Source: Lasiodiplodia sp. COLG20 (lineage: Eukaryota; Ascomycota; Dothideomycetes; Botryosphaeriales; Botryosphaeriaceae). From it: DNA of 64,000 bases. The notes under the pieces were generated by a model. The model did not search any database. It worked only from the letters and a program-made list of their open reading frames with translations, and was not told the DNA's origin. The stretch covers positions 3,100,001 to 3,164,000 of the forward strand of contig VNWV01000004.1 of NCBI GenBank assembly GCA_009801085.1. The letters are read 5' to 3'. Of this stretch, positions 31,615 to 41,810 are shown in pieces. The position numbers and the translations under genes are program-made. The stretch's first letter is position 1, and each line of letters starts with the position of its first letter.

Positions 31615-32847
31615 ATGAAGTTCTCTTCCGTTGCCGCTGTTGCGGCCCTTTCCACGGCGGCCTCCGCGGCCGAGCAAAAGTACTCGACATGGATGATCGA
31701 CTCCATGATCCTCAAGGACGTCGAGCCGGACAACCACTACACTAACGGCGTGCTCTACCGCGCGGCGGACCTGGCCTACAAGGCCTACGGCAACAAGACC
31801 TACTACGACTGGACCAAGACCCAGGTCGATGCCGTGGTCAGCGAGAACGGCACCATCGCGGGATGGCCCGCTGAGAAGGACTCCCTGGACGACATCCTCT
31901 TCGGACGGGCGCTGCTGGAGCTGTACGGACAGACCAACGAGACGCAGTACAAGATCGCGGCCGACAACCTGCGGCACTCGCTCGACAAGCAGAAGCGCAC
32001 GCCGGCCGGCGGCTTCTGGCACCGCGTGCCGACGTACCCCAACCAGATGTGGCTGGACGGCATCTACATGGCCGACGTCTTCTACGCGCAGTGGACATCG
32101 CTGTTCGAGCCGGCCAACGTCACGGCGTGGGACGACATCCTGCTGCAGTTCGAGCTGGTCGAGGAGCACCTGCGCAACACGACGACCAACCTGCTCTACC
32201 ACGGCTACGACGAGCTCAAGGAGGCCGTCTGGGCCGACCCGGTCACGGGCGCCAGCCCGCACGTCTGGGACCGCGCGCTGGGCTGGTACGTCATGGCGCT
32301 GCTGGACGTGCTGGACTACTGGCCGAAGGAGCACAAGGGCTACGCCAAGCTGGTGGACTGGTACCTCACTGCCATCGACGGCGTCGTTGACGCGCAGGAC
32401 GCCGAGACGGGCGGCTGGTGGCTCGTCATGGACGAGCCCTACGCCGGCGCCGAGGGCAACTACATCGAGTCGTCCGGCACCGCCATGTTCACCTACGGCC
32501 TGCTCAAGGGCCTGCGTCTGGGCTACGTCGCCGGCGAAAAGTACAGCCAGCCCGCCTTCAAGGCTTACGAACTCATGACCACGGAGTATGCCGTCGCCAA
32601 CGCTACTGGCGGCATGCTGAACTGGGAGGGCACGGTCGAGGTGGGCAGCTTGAGCGGTAACGCTTCTTACGAGGTGGGTCTCTTTTCCCTTCACCGCTAC
32701 ATTTGACTTTGTTTTGTGCATGGCTTTTTTTGCTGACTTGTGGATCGCGTGCAGTACTACATCAGCGTCCCGCTTGCCGAGAACGACCTCAAGGGTGTCG
32801 GCCCCTTCATCTATGCCAGTCTGGAGTACGAGGCCTACACTGCTTAG
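31615..32847 (+). CDS. Glycoside hydrolase family 105, secreted unsaturated rhamnogalacturonyl hydrolase, 383 aa
   Basis: Exon 1 is 31615-32673 and exon 2 is 32755-32847, joined across an 81-nt intron (GTGGGT donor, GCTGAC, GTGCAG). MKFSSVAAVAALSTAASA is a signal peptide. The (alpha/alpha)6 barrel family is recognised by NHYTNGVLYRAADL, GGFWHRVPTYPNQMWLDGIY, HVWDRALGWYVMAL and YIESSGTAMFTYGLLKGL. GH105 enzymes remove the delta-4,5-unsaturated galacturonosyl end from rhamnogalacturonan fragments made by lyases, using a vinyl-ether hydration mechanism with a catalytic Asp (WLDG and WDRA motifs). Codon use is highly GC-biased, indicating strong expression. With the upstream CE16-like esterase it suggests pectin-side-chain use. 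Confidence 0.93.
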
Positions 32848-33545
32848 ATGGTGTAAGGGATGAAACAGTACATATACCGCGCGTTTTCAAATCTTCAATG
32901 TCCATATTTTTTTTACCCTGTCGCGAATGAAACACGAAGGATTTGTCAATGACCACCCACCCCAATCAGTATTTCCTGTTGCGCGTGACGTGCCCTCGTT
33001 GCTCCCATGACCCAATGATTGCTATTTTTTGCCGCGCGCGAAGCTAAATATGCAGCTTACCCAGACGGTAGCACTGCCGTATCCGTTCAGACGCCCCGGT
33101 CAGCAAGAGCGTCACATGGACTCATCCAATCAGCTGCCAAGCTGTTGGCTATAGTAGGCGCCTGATCGATGTGTGGTTGCTCCACCTGGTCGTGGCAAGT
33201 TCCCTCATTGGGATTTTTGTTCGCTTCTTTCTTCTCATCGTACTCTTCCCCCTTTTTTAAAGAAGAAAATGGTATATATATGGATTATTAAAACGATTGC
33301 AAATCGCAATCCGAGCAAAATGTAAAAGCAGTAGAAGCGGCTGTTGTGCGCGAGAGGTTGCATCGTGGCGTCCATCCCCCGGGTATACTGACCAAACTCC
33401 GTAACCACTCTAAAGCAAATCGGAACCGGGTTCGCCCATCATTCCCCGAAGCGCCAAGTGAAAGACCAAAAGAGCCCCAAACAATATGTCCCCGAAAACC
33501 AAAAAAAATATGTGTACGGAAGAGAAGAAAAAAAAAATAAAGTCA

Positions 33546-33585
<40 letters not shown>

Positions 33586-33740
33586 CGGGGGGTGGAGGGG
33601 AGAGCGGATCGGGAGAGTATAAGAAGAAAATACAAACAAAACAAAACAAAAAACTCATAAACGTCGTAGCACATCAGTCCTCATCATCGTCATCACCAGA
33701 ACAAAAGAAAAAAAAAAAAACAACCAACACTCCTCAGCTA
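32848..33740. other. Convergent intergenic region with low-complexity tracts
   Basis: Contains an AT-rich stretch (33240-33320), purine-rich DNA from 33460 and the poly-G run annotated separately. No gene is supported; the apparent Gly- and Pro-rich frames here come only from the homopolymer. Confidence 0.5.
33546..33584 (+). repeat. 39-nt poly-G tract
   Basis: An uninterrupted run of 39 G on the plus strand, followed by further G-rich sequence to 33600. It lies about 160 nt past the stop of the minus-strand gene at 33741, so it would be poly-C in that gene's 3' region. The exact length is prone to assembly error. Confidence 0.85.
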
Positions 33741-34922
33741 CTACAACCACCTGTCCAGGCCCGCATACGGCGGAAACCCCCTCCTCCCCCCAGACCCCCT
33801 ACTCCCACCAACACCATCACTGCTCCTCCTCATCCCCGCAACCGGTGCACTGGGGCGGTAATTGTACTCCTGCTGCCCGGCGCCGGCGTTAAACGCCTGC
33901 CTCCTCACATTCTCCAGCGCCTGGCTCGTAGCGGCGCGCACCGCGAACGCCGACGCGTCTCCACCTGCAGCATACTGCTGGTGATACTGCGGCGGGTACG
34001 CATAGCCCGCGGTACCCACGTCGATGATCGGCGCGTCTGCACGGCGGTTGTTGCGGCGAGCGCCAGTGTTCGGTCTGGCCGAAGGCCTGGAAGAACGATG
34101 TTGGCGGGAGGAGGAGCTGCCGCTGGGGCCCCCGACACCCGTTCCGGGAGGGCTGTGGTAGTGCGTCCGGCTGGAATTCGAGGCGTAGACGGGGCCGGTG
34201 CCGTAGGCGTACATGCTCCCGCCACTGCTTCGCCTGGTTGAGGAACCGGGCTCGCCGGATAGGGGTGCTGCTCTTGCGGCGGCGGCGGCGGCTGAGCGGG
34301 TGTTGTAGCGATGTGTTGTAGTATACGCCGAGGAAGAGGGGCCAGCCTGGTGGTTGTGGCCGTGGTGCGAGGTCCGGTGCGCGTGGCCGGGGTGGTGCAG
34401 GGCGCACGAGGCGCAGGGGTGCGGGTCGGGATGGGCTTTGGGCGGGCCGCGTTGCTTGCCGCGGCCGCGGAGCTTGGTGCCACTGCCGCTACCACCGCCG
34501 CCTGCGCCTCCTTGGTTCCGGGATGAGGACCCGGGATAGTAATAGGACGAAGGGTAGTACGTGGTGGGGGAGGAGGAGGACTTGCTGGTCCGCGGTCTCT
34601 TGTTGGGTGATGAAGTGTTGCCGCCGCCCCACCATGATGAGCTGTTGGTGTTGTTGTTGTTGTTTATCGAGGAGGGTCCAGCCAGGCGGACCCGTTTGTT
34701 GTTGGGTGTGGTGAAGGCGTGGGGCTGGGCGCTTCCGTAAAGGGATGAGGCGGCAGCGGCGCGGGGCACCAGGAGCGGTGTGCTCTCGGCGGCTGCGGCG
34801 GCGGCGGAAGGATAGGACGCCGGGCGACGACGTTGGGCGGACGTGTTGGCCTTGGCCTTTGCCTTTTTCTTCTTGGAGTTGGAAGAGGCTGGGGCGGCGG
34901 GCCAGAACCAGCAGCATACCAT
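33741..34922 (-). CDS. Low-complexity, disordered basic protein, 393 aa
   Basis: A single open frame from an ATG at 34922. It starts with MVCCWFWPAAPAS and then becomes almost wholly disordered: SKKKKAKAKA, Ala runs, Asn runs (SINNNNNTNSSSWWGGG), NKRPRTSKSSSS, GGAGGGGSGSGTKLRGRGKQRG, and a His/Cys cluster HPCASCALHHPGHAHR. A more conserved-looking C-terminal stretch is AFAVRAATSQALENVRRQAF. Two basic patches could be nuclear signals. No family is recognised. The long uninterrupted frame with biased but varied codons supports a real gene. It may be joined to the short gene upstream at 35006 (see findings). Confidence 0.55.
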   Translation of the reverse strand: MVCCWFWPAAPASSNSKKKKAKAKANTSAQRRRPASYPSAAAAAAESTPLLVPRAAAASSLYGSAQPHAFTTPNNKRVRLAGPSSINNNNNTNSSSWWGGGNTSSPNKRPRTSKSSSSPTTYYPSSYYYPGSSSRNQGGAGGGGSGSGTKLRGRGKQRGPPKAHPDPHPCASCALHHPGHAHRTSHHGHNHQAGPSSSAYTTTHRYNTRSAAAAAARAAPLSGEPGSSTRRSSGGSMYAYGTGPVYASNSSRTHYHSPPGTGVGGPSGSSSSRQHRSSRPSARPNTGARRNNRRADAPIIDVGTAGYAYPPQYHQQYAAGGDASAFAVRAATSQALENVRRQAFNAGAGQQEYNYRPSAPVAGMRRSSDGVGGSRGSGGRRGFPPYAGLDRWL

Positions 34923-35005
34923 GATGTTGCTTGGAGGTTCGTCGTTGTGGTAATAATCTTCAGTGAAGGTATGTCGAAGGACGGTGTGGGTGGGATGCGC
35001 GACAG

Positions 35006-35392
35006 TTAGGCCTTGGAACCGGAGTGTTTCTTGGAGAAGAGTGGAAGGCAGCTCTTGTCTTGACGTTCCTCTTCGGGTTGCTGAGGAGATGCAGAAGAGC
35101 TAGGCTGCTGCTCGCCTTCCTCGTGATCTGCCTGCTGAGGGCTGGGAGGCCGTCTCTTATGAAGGCGATGACGTGCAGGAGGGAGGCAACTCTTCGGCTG
35201 AGCCTCTTCTTCTTCCTCCCCTTCCTCTTGCTTCTTCTTAGCTGAGCGGAACAGAGCGCAGCGCCGATTGGGCTGCGGCTCTTCCTCGCTTTCCTTCTTG
35301 GGACAGCAGCAGTAGACGACGCAGGGGGATACACACTCCCAGACGAGCACAGCGGTCTTGATGATCCTGATAATCTCAGCAAGAGGTAACAT
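35006..35392 (-). CDS. Small hydrophobic-headed, charged-tailed protein, 128 aa
   Basis: The ATG at 35392 opens MLPLAEIIRIIKTAVLVWE, an amphipathic or membrane-binding helix, followed by a cysteine cluster CVSPCVVYCCCPKKE that could be palmitoylated. The rest is disordered and highly charged (KKKQEEGEEEEE, then RHRLHKRRPPSPQ, ending KKHSGSKA). An earlier in-frame ATG at 35629 would add an unconvincing N-terminus and was not chosen. The composition suggests a peripheral membrane or plasma-membrane-associated adaptor; this is inference. Only 83 nt separate its stop from the ATG of the next minus-strand gene. Confidence 0.5.
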   Translation of the reverse strand: MLPLAEIIRIIKTAVLVWECVSPCVVYCCCPKKESEEEPQPNRRCALFRSAKKKQEEGEEEEEAQPKSCLPPARHRLHKRRPPSPQQADHEEGEQQPSSSASPQQPEEERQDKSCLPLFSKKHSGSKA

Positions 35393-36469
35393 TTCGATTG
35401 TGGAAGAGAGAAAGATCTTACAAAGACAGAAAGTAGGACAGGACGAAGTGAAGAAAAATCCAAAACTTCTCAAGGCCGAAAATGGCGACAGCTCCTCTTC
35501 AACAGCCCAGACACACCTCCACCAGACCACGCGTCGAGCAGGAGCACGCTGAAGCTGGAGCGTGTTCGCATCTGACCCGCCGGGATGACGACCTTTTACG
35601 CAGGTTGCTTCCGCGCCCTCCGACGACAAGAATCAGCACACGGGCGCGCCTTATGAGCATAGCATGTGCTAGCAGCTGAATTGGGCGCGGGGGGTCGAGG
35701 CGGAGAATTAAACAAAGAAATGACGAGCAGGCGAATGGCAGCAGGGCTGCTCACTGCAGCATGGGGGCGAGGGAGGCGGGCACCAGTTTCGGAATGACCA
35801 TCTTGCATGCAGGCTGGGCTCGGGCGGGGCCGCCAACGTGATTATAACAGACGCAAAAGATGGAGACGCGAAAACAACACGAGGCCCGCTCAGGGTGGGT
35901 ACGATGACTGATTTTTGAGGCGGGCATCTCGTGCGCCGGCTGAGGATGAGATGGTGGTGACCCTCCTTGTCATGGTGGGCCGCTTTGGTCCCATGTGATG
36001 GCGCTCGTGACCACCCTCGCTGCAGTCCCGCCCTCCCGCCCAAGCCCCGTTCCTGCAAGCGCTGCGTCATACCGACCGCACCAGAAGCAGGAACCCGCAG
36101 GAAGAGCAGCGGCAAGCGATGGCTCGGCCTGTCTGGACCTGTCAACCAAGACCAAGAACGCGCACGCCTCTTGGGGGCCACCAGCCCGTGGTGGCTGGCT
36201 GCTGCGGTCCGCCCCCGCCGGCTGCCCGTTCCCCCGGGCCTGCTCTCACTGGTTGTTGTCGAATGCGAGCGGGTGCAGGCGATAAGCGCGGAGCACGGTC
36301 CGAATGAGGAACGAGATGCTCCAACTGGAATTTCAACACTATGTACTTACAAAGGCGACGTGGTATCTAGATCTCTGTCTCTATCTGATGTGGTATGATG
36401 TTCATGGCGACGAATAATATGCCCCGGACTCCGTGCAAGGAAATTGCTGACACCCCCAATAGTCATCTT
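35393..36469. other. Intergenic region
   Basis: GC-rich spacer between two minus-strand genes. No supported frame or RNA was found. Confidence 0.4.
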
Positions 36470-38503
36470 CTAAGCCCACAGCCCGCTCCCTCTCCTCACC
36501 GGGCTGCTGTTTCCCGCCGACGACGTCGCCGCACTGTACCCGGAATCCCGGCCCGGGTCGTCGTCGTCGATGTCAATGTCGAACTTCTCCTCGCCCGCCC
36601 CCTTTTCGTCAGCCCCGTCCCACGCCTTCTGCTGCGCGCCGCGCGTGTTCCACCGGAGCGTCCTGCCGAGGCTGTCGAACCACTCCGTCGGCCGACTGAG
36701 CACCGTGGGGAAAGGATACTGCGACGCCGCAATCGTAACGTGATCGCCTTGCCGCAGCTCCACACGCCCCTTGCCGTCGAAGGCGCAGTATGCTGTCGCG
36801 CGGCTATTGCGCGGAACCGCCACGCGGAGCAACATACTGTCATTGAGTAGCATCGGCCGGAACGAGAGCGTATGAGGGCAGATCGGCGTCAGGAGGATGG
36901 CAGGGATGTCCGGATGCACCAGCGAGCCGCCTGCCGAAAGCGAGTAGGCCGTGCTTCCCGTGGGAGTGGAGAAGATGCAACCGTCCGCCTGCACGATCGT
37001 GAGCAGCTCGTTCTCGCCGTACAACTCCAGGTTTGACACATATGGGCTTGGTCCGCGGTCGATGACCAGCTCGTTGAGCACTTCGTACTGCTCAGCTTCC
37101 AGGTGCGACGGCGACTCCGGATCCGAGGCATCGTGGCTGGGGTTTGCGCGGTAGACGGTGCAAGTGAAACGCATGCGCAAGTTGACGCGCATGCCCGCAT
37201 CGCCCATGACGCGCGACAGCTGCTCCTTGTAGCTGTTGAACTCAAAGTTGGTCAGGAAGCCGAGACTTCCGAGACTGAAGGACAAAATCGGCGGCACAAT
37301 GCGCTGGAACAGCCAGCTCGTGTACAGCACGGTTCCGTCGCCGCCGAGAGTGAGCACCAGGTCGAACTTCTCGGGCATTGAGAGACAGAGTTCCGGAGTC
37401 CAGTAGCGTAGCATGTTGCCGAAACGTTCGTCCTTGGCTAACAAGCCTGCAGCGTCGAATCGCCTCGAATTGCGCAGCTTGTGGTCGACGTAGACGTTGA
37501 CGCCGACGTCGCGGCCGTGTCGCGGTGTGGTGAGCAGCCAGTCAGCCAGCTCGTGTGTGAGGTCGACAAGTTGGTTGTCGCGGGCCTTGGTGACAATCAT
37601 GACATTCTTGACGGGAATCTTCACGGGGCGGCGCTGCAGCTGCTTGGAAACCTCGCGCACGCCCGTGGCTGTCTGCAGGAGGCGCGAGTGCGACATGCCG
37701 TCGTCCTCGCGGATCTCTTCCAGCACCTTGTCAATGTTGACGGCAGCATCGAATTTCTTGTGGAAGAAACACGGCGAGGCCAGGGCAGTGATCCTGCTGG
37801 CCGTCAGGCACTCGGGGTTCAAGGTCAGGTCCGCAAGGGCGCCCGACAGGCGCTTCCGCGAAAGGCCGGGGCGGGTCTGCGGTGAGTCTTGCTGCTGCTG
37901 CTGTTGCTGCTCGCGGTCGCGGTTGTTCTGCAGCAGGCCGTTGATGGAGGAGGCAATGGACATGTTGGAGGTTGGCGGCGGGCGCGACGCAAGAGCCTTC
38001 ATGATGGTCTGTCGCGGAACCGAGTCGATGGAGACGGCGTTCTTGCGATGTCGGCGCTCGCGGAACGACTTGTGGGGCCGCTGGGCGAGTTGAGGCGGAG
38101 GGAACGAAGGCGCGGCGAGGCTGTGGACGGCGACGGGCGTGCTGGAGCGCTCGTCGTCTTCTTCAATAAAGGCGGAAGCCCTCGGGGTTTGTCCGCTTAC
38201 ATCCAGCGGCGGAGATACGAGTGGTGAGGTCTCAGAGTGGGCAGCGCAAATAAGGCTATCTCCGGTGGGGAGCTGGGGCGTGGGAGACGGCAAGCGCTGG
38301 TGGCGTGCGGGTGTTGAGGAGCTCCTCAGCCGTGTGGTGGGCGGGACGGGCTGCGACGGTTGGGTTTCTGGGGGGCCATGGTGATCGGGGCGGGCGAGGG
38401 CGTCTTCGATGGATAAAGAGGTGGGCGTGGGCGTGGAAGGCGGAAGCTGGATTCTACGGGCGTCCAGTGCGGAGCCGGGATTTGTGTCGGGCTCGGCGGC
38501 CAT
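36470..38503 (-). CDS. NAD+ kinase (UTR1-type), 677 aa
   Basis: A single uninterrupted exon. The first ~230 residues are Pro/Ser/Thr-rich with a Gln run (residues ~199-205), likely regulatory and disordered. The kinase core follows: VKNVMIVTKARDNQ (~298-311), DLVLTLGGDGTVLYTSWLFQ with the GGDG motif at 387-390, LGSLGFLTNFEF, the NE motif at ~477-478 (VLNELVIDRG), and the substrate loop ADGCIFSTPTGSTAYSLSAG (~506-525). It phosphorylates NAD(H) with ATP to give NADP(H), the supply for reductive defence and biosynthesis. It resembles cytosolic fungal UTR1-type kinases; no mitochondrial leader is visible. The acidic C-terminal tail (DIDIDDDDPGRDSGY) is unusual but plausible. Confidence 0.95.
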   Translation of the reverse strand: MAAEPDTNPGSALDARRIQLPPSTPTPTSLSIEDALARPDHHGPPETQPSQPVPPTTRLRSSSTPARHQRLPSPTPQLPTGDSLICAAHSETSPLVSPPLDVSGQTPRASAFIEEDDERSSTPVAVHSLAAPSFPPPQLAQRPHKSFRERRHRKNAVSIDSVPRQTIMKALASRPPPTSNMSIASSINGLLQNNRDREQQQQQQQDSPQTRPGLSRKRLSGALADLTLNPECLTASRITALASPCFFHKKFDAAVNIDKVLEEIREDDGMSHSRLLQTATGVREVSKQLQRRPVKIPVKNVMIVTKARDNQLVDLTHELADWLLTTPRHGRDVGVNVYVDHKLRNSRRFDAAGLLAKDERFGNMLRYWTPELCLSMPEKFDLVLTLGGDGTVLYTSWLFQRIVPPILSFSLGSLGFLTNFEFNSYKEQLSRVMGDAGMRVNLRMRFTCTVYRANPSHDASDPESPSHLEAEQYEVLNELVIDRGPSPYVSNLELYGENELLTIVQADGCIFSTPTGSTAYSLSAGGSLVHPDIPAILLTPICPHTLSFRPMLLNDSMLLRVAVPRNSRATAYCAFDGKGRVELRQGDHVTIAASQYPFPTVLSRPTEWFDSLGRTLRWNTRGAQQKAWDGADEKGAGEEKFDIDIDDDDPGRDSGYSAATSSAGNSSPVRRGSGLWA

Positions 38504-40704
38504 GATTACGGATTATGCGCTGTTGCCGAGTGCCGCGTCGCTTCGCGTTCCCCCACTGGCCGCGGCTGTCCCACAGCTTCCGATTGCACAACCGTCTGAT
38601 TCGCGCCCGCTGTGACGGGACAGGGCCTGCAGACGTGCCTGACGCCTTGCAGTTTGCTTGTCGCTGGAAACTCGGCGTGCTGACGCAGGGTGATGCACGT
38701 CGACGCAGGTGCTCACGGCTGAGATCCAGTCCCAGCGGAGAATAGGTGCGAGAGATGAGGTGTGACGAAAAAGGGCGGCGGTAAGGAGCGGAGTGAGCCG
38801 GACGCACTGAGATCGAAAATGAGGCCTGCTCGGGTTCCGAAAGAGTGCAACAAGAAGAGAAATATAGGCACGAAGCGAAGAGAAGTGAACGAGGGGGGTG
38901 GCTTGACGGAGCTGAAGCAACGGACAGCGGCGAAAAAACGCGACTCTTAACTCGCCGCTCGACGACAACAACAAGCAGGCACGGACGCCGACTACGGGGT
39001 TCTTCGCGCGGCGCCTCGTGGAGCGATTGCCTATTCCTGATGTGTGAGAAGGCTCGGGGTAGGGACTTTGACACCGGGGCTGCCTCAGCACCGGCACGCC
39101 CCGTTCGGCCCTCGCTATAGCCCCGACCCAGCCCATCCAAGCTTCGGCCAAGCTTCTGCGGGACGGTTATATTGTCGGAAGTGAGCTATTTCGGACACGC
39201 GAGATCAAATGGATACGAAGAGGACGGTGTTGAGCTCCGCCGCTGCAATATGAGAGAACGCCCGCGGCCGAGGAGCGAGCGAGCCCCTCATTCCAGCAAT
39301 TTCTTCAGGGGCTCCCGCCCTCCAGCTCGCAGCTCTGCATGCAATGGAAGCCCTCATGCTCCTGCAGGCCTTCACCGCTCCCAGCAACCAGGACGCTGTG
39401 AGACGTCTCATCTCAGCCGGGTCGATATGCCTGCAGCAACACCATGCCGATCACCGGCCGCCCCCATTTTTAACTGTCCAATTCCCCGCTATCTGCGGGT
39501 GAATCTCGCAGCCGCCCGGCTAAGACGGCGGAACCCTAGCCTGGTGAGACTCCTGGGGCCGGAGTGTCAAACACCACATATATGCGCGCTTTTGTCCCGC
39601 TGCTCTCACTGGCTTGGCTGCATGGCAAAGCCGCCCTGAATCATCAATCCCGCCCCAATCCCTCAGCCCACGTTTTTCTAGGCATTCTCGATTCATCCAC
39701 TAGCACTCGATAACGGGCCGTTACCCAGACAAGGAACATGCATTTTGAGGACGGCTGCGTTTGAAGTCGCCCGTATCTCTCCGATGTATTCGCTCGTCGT
39801 CGGAAAAGACGGCGGAAAAGGCGGCGCCAAAAACAGCCACGCAAGCTGCTGTTGCTTGAAGCCAAGTAATTTGTCGACGCCTCCAGTTTTGCGTCGAGTT
39901 GCAGAGACGACGACGACAGCAATTGGCTAATTAATGCGGAGGGCGCACGACAGTTCGTCACGGAGAATGCGGAGGAGTGTGAAGCGATTGCGGAGCATGG
40001 TCCAGGCCGACGCCACGACTGCGCCGCCGCTAAAACCGCCGCCCAACGCTTCCAAGATCTAGCCGTTGGGCCAGTGGCGAGGCGCAACAAGTTTTTGCGG
40101 CTAGCAGGCGGAAACTCAATGACCTTGGCGGTTTCCAGTTTGTGCAGCCGTTTGCCGACGAAGTAGTAAAACGCTGCAAGCCTTTGGGGTTTGGTCAACG
40201 GCGCATATCCAGGGATGAGCGGTGGCTGAGGTGTGGGAGAATTTGCTGGAGGGAGGGGCCGAAGGCTGGTGCATCTGCGGCGCGCGCATCATCTATGATA
40301 CCGACATGGTTTCAGCCCGCAAGCGGGCGTGGCGGCGACCACCAGGGCAGGCCACGAGTCCAATGACGTCGCAGACATCATCGGAATGCCTGAAGAAAGT
40401 AGCAGCCACAAAATGCCATCCGCTTGTGGCCGATTTTGAGGAATCTGCGCTGCAAGAAATCGGGACGATCCGCGCGTGGATGCGCAATGCTTGGCTTGCA
40501 CCTGGCAGCCGCGACCCCTCCACCTACGTCATTTGTCGTCACCATAGCTTCCTCGCATGCCACCTGCACCACGGAAGGCGCCCATATAATCCTCAACTTG
40601 CGCCTCAACATTGACCGTTTCTTCTACAAACAAACGCACTCAAACAAACACTCAAAACAAATCTCCACAACTTTTCCAAACTCAACCACATTACCACATT
40701 CATC
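38504..40704. other. Divergent intergenic region
   Basis: This 2.2-kb spacer lies between the NAD kinase start and the CsbD-like gene. Frames inside (39172-39639, 39644-40198) are Arg/Ser/Ala-rich with no coding signature. A TATA-like ATATAAT lies at 40584, about 120 nt before the ATG at 40705, and a CAAA/CT-rich leader follows. Confidence 0.4.
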
Positions 40705-41305
40705 ATGTCCGACAAGAACACCTCCACCCTCCAGTCCTACGTCGACTCGGCCACCAGCGCCGTGCAGTCTGCCATCGGCGCCGTCACTGGCAACCCCGCC
40801 GACAAGGTACGCTTCGCACGCCCCATGTCCCGCCTTTTTAGCACCAGTTCTCTTTACTAACACTCCACCATAGAAGCAAGCCGAAGACAAGAAGGCTGAA
40901 GCCCAAGCCAAGGACGACCTCTCGCACGCCGCCGCCAAGGCCGGCCCCTTCACCGTCAGCTCCTCTGGCGTCGCCAAGGACGACCCCAACCGCACCCAGG
41001 GTTCGTGGAACCAGACCGTCGGCTCCGGCAAGGAGATGGTTGGCAACCTGGTCGGCAGCGAGTCGCTGAAGCAGGAGGGCGCCCGTCAGAACCAGGAGGG
41101 CAAGGGCCAAGAGGCTCAGGGCCAGCTGAGCGACCTCGGCGGTGGCATCGCCGACAGGGTCAGCGGCACCGTCGGTGGCGCGGTCGCCGGCCTCACCGGC
41201 AACGAGGATGCCAAGAAGCAGTACGAGAAGCAGCACGACCAGGGCAAGACGTCTCAGCGCGGCGTCGAGGCCGAGCTGCAGAAGCAGGCCGAAGCTCAGA
41301 AGTAG
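40705..41305 (+). CDS. CsbD-like stress protein (Hmp1-like), 177 aa
   Basis: Exon 1 is 40705-40806 and exon 2 is 40874-41305, with a GTACGC...CATAG intron. The strongly hydrophilic, Gly/Gln/Lys/Asp-rich protein has YVDSATSAVQSAIGAVTGN near the start and then two CsbD-like repeats: GSWNQTVGSGKEMVGNLVGS and GGGIADRVSGTVGGAVAGLT. This corresponds to the fungal proteins annotated as mismatched-base-pair and cruciform DNA recognition protein (Hmp1 type) or CsbD general-stress family. They are small, abundant and stress-induced; the biochemical role is not settled. Codon use is very GC-biased, pointing to high expression. The C-terminus is Lys/Glu/Gln-rich. Confidence 0.85.
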
Positions 41306-41810
41306 GGTGATGCTCGATCCTCTTTCTACCCTAGGGAACGCCCCATGAGTATGAAGATTCCGATTATGACTTTGTAGTTTATACCCTGAAATCAACTTGC
41401 TTCCTTCTTGACCAACCAGTTCGCAACTTCCGACAACGTGGTATGAAACGAGATATGTGTGACAGCTTAACCAACATGTGCTAGAGCAGATCTGGATGGT
41501 TCTGAGTCTGTGCTCACTAGGGAGATGTATGTTGAGTAGGTTAGTGGAAGCTTAAGAACACGCTTATCTTGTTCTAGCGCGCCGGACAATTACCATGCAA
41601 AGGGTATGTCTAACTGTAACTTATTAGCGCACAGGTCGGAGGCGGTCCTTTGCTCCTCATACTCGACGTCTTCTCAAAATACAACGTCACTGACAGATGA
41701 TGATTCAGCAGAGGACCCACGATTTTAGCCAGCTTTAGCAAATCCAATAACGCCTTCGCGGTCTCAAAGAGAAGATATTAAAGACTGTCTCCGCCGTTAT
41801 GCCAAGGTCT
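41306..41810. other. Convergent intergenic region
   Basis: The 3' regions of the CsbD-like gene and the NADH dehydrogenase gene. Nothing else is seen. Confidence 0.4.

Noticed and set aside
31564..32721. 385-codon minus-strand frame opposite GH105
   Set aside because: Shadow of the GC-biased GH105 exon; Val/Leu/Gly/Arg-rich text with no domain.
33410..33658. Proline-rich frames over the poly-G tract
   Set aside because: The Pro run is only the translation of the homopolymer.
39644..40198. 184-codon minus-strand frame between NAD kinase and the CsbD-like gene
   Set aside because: Arg/Ser/Leu-rich, no fold or family signal, in a divergent promoter region.
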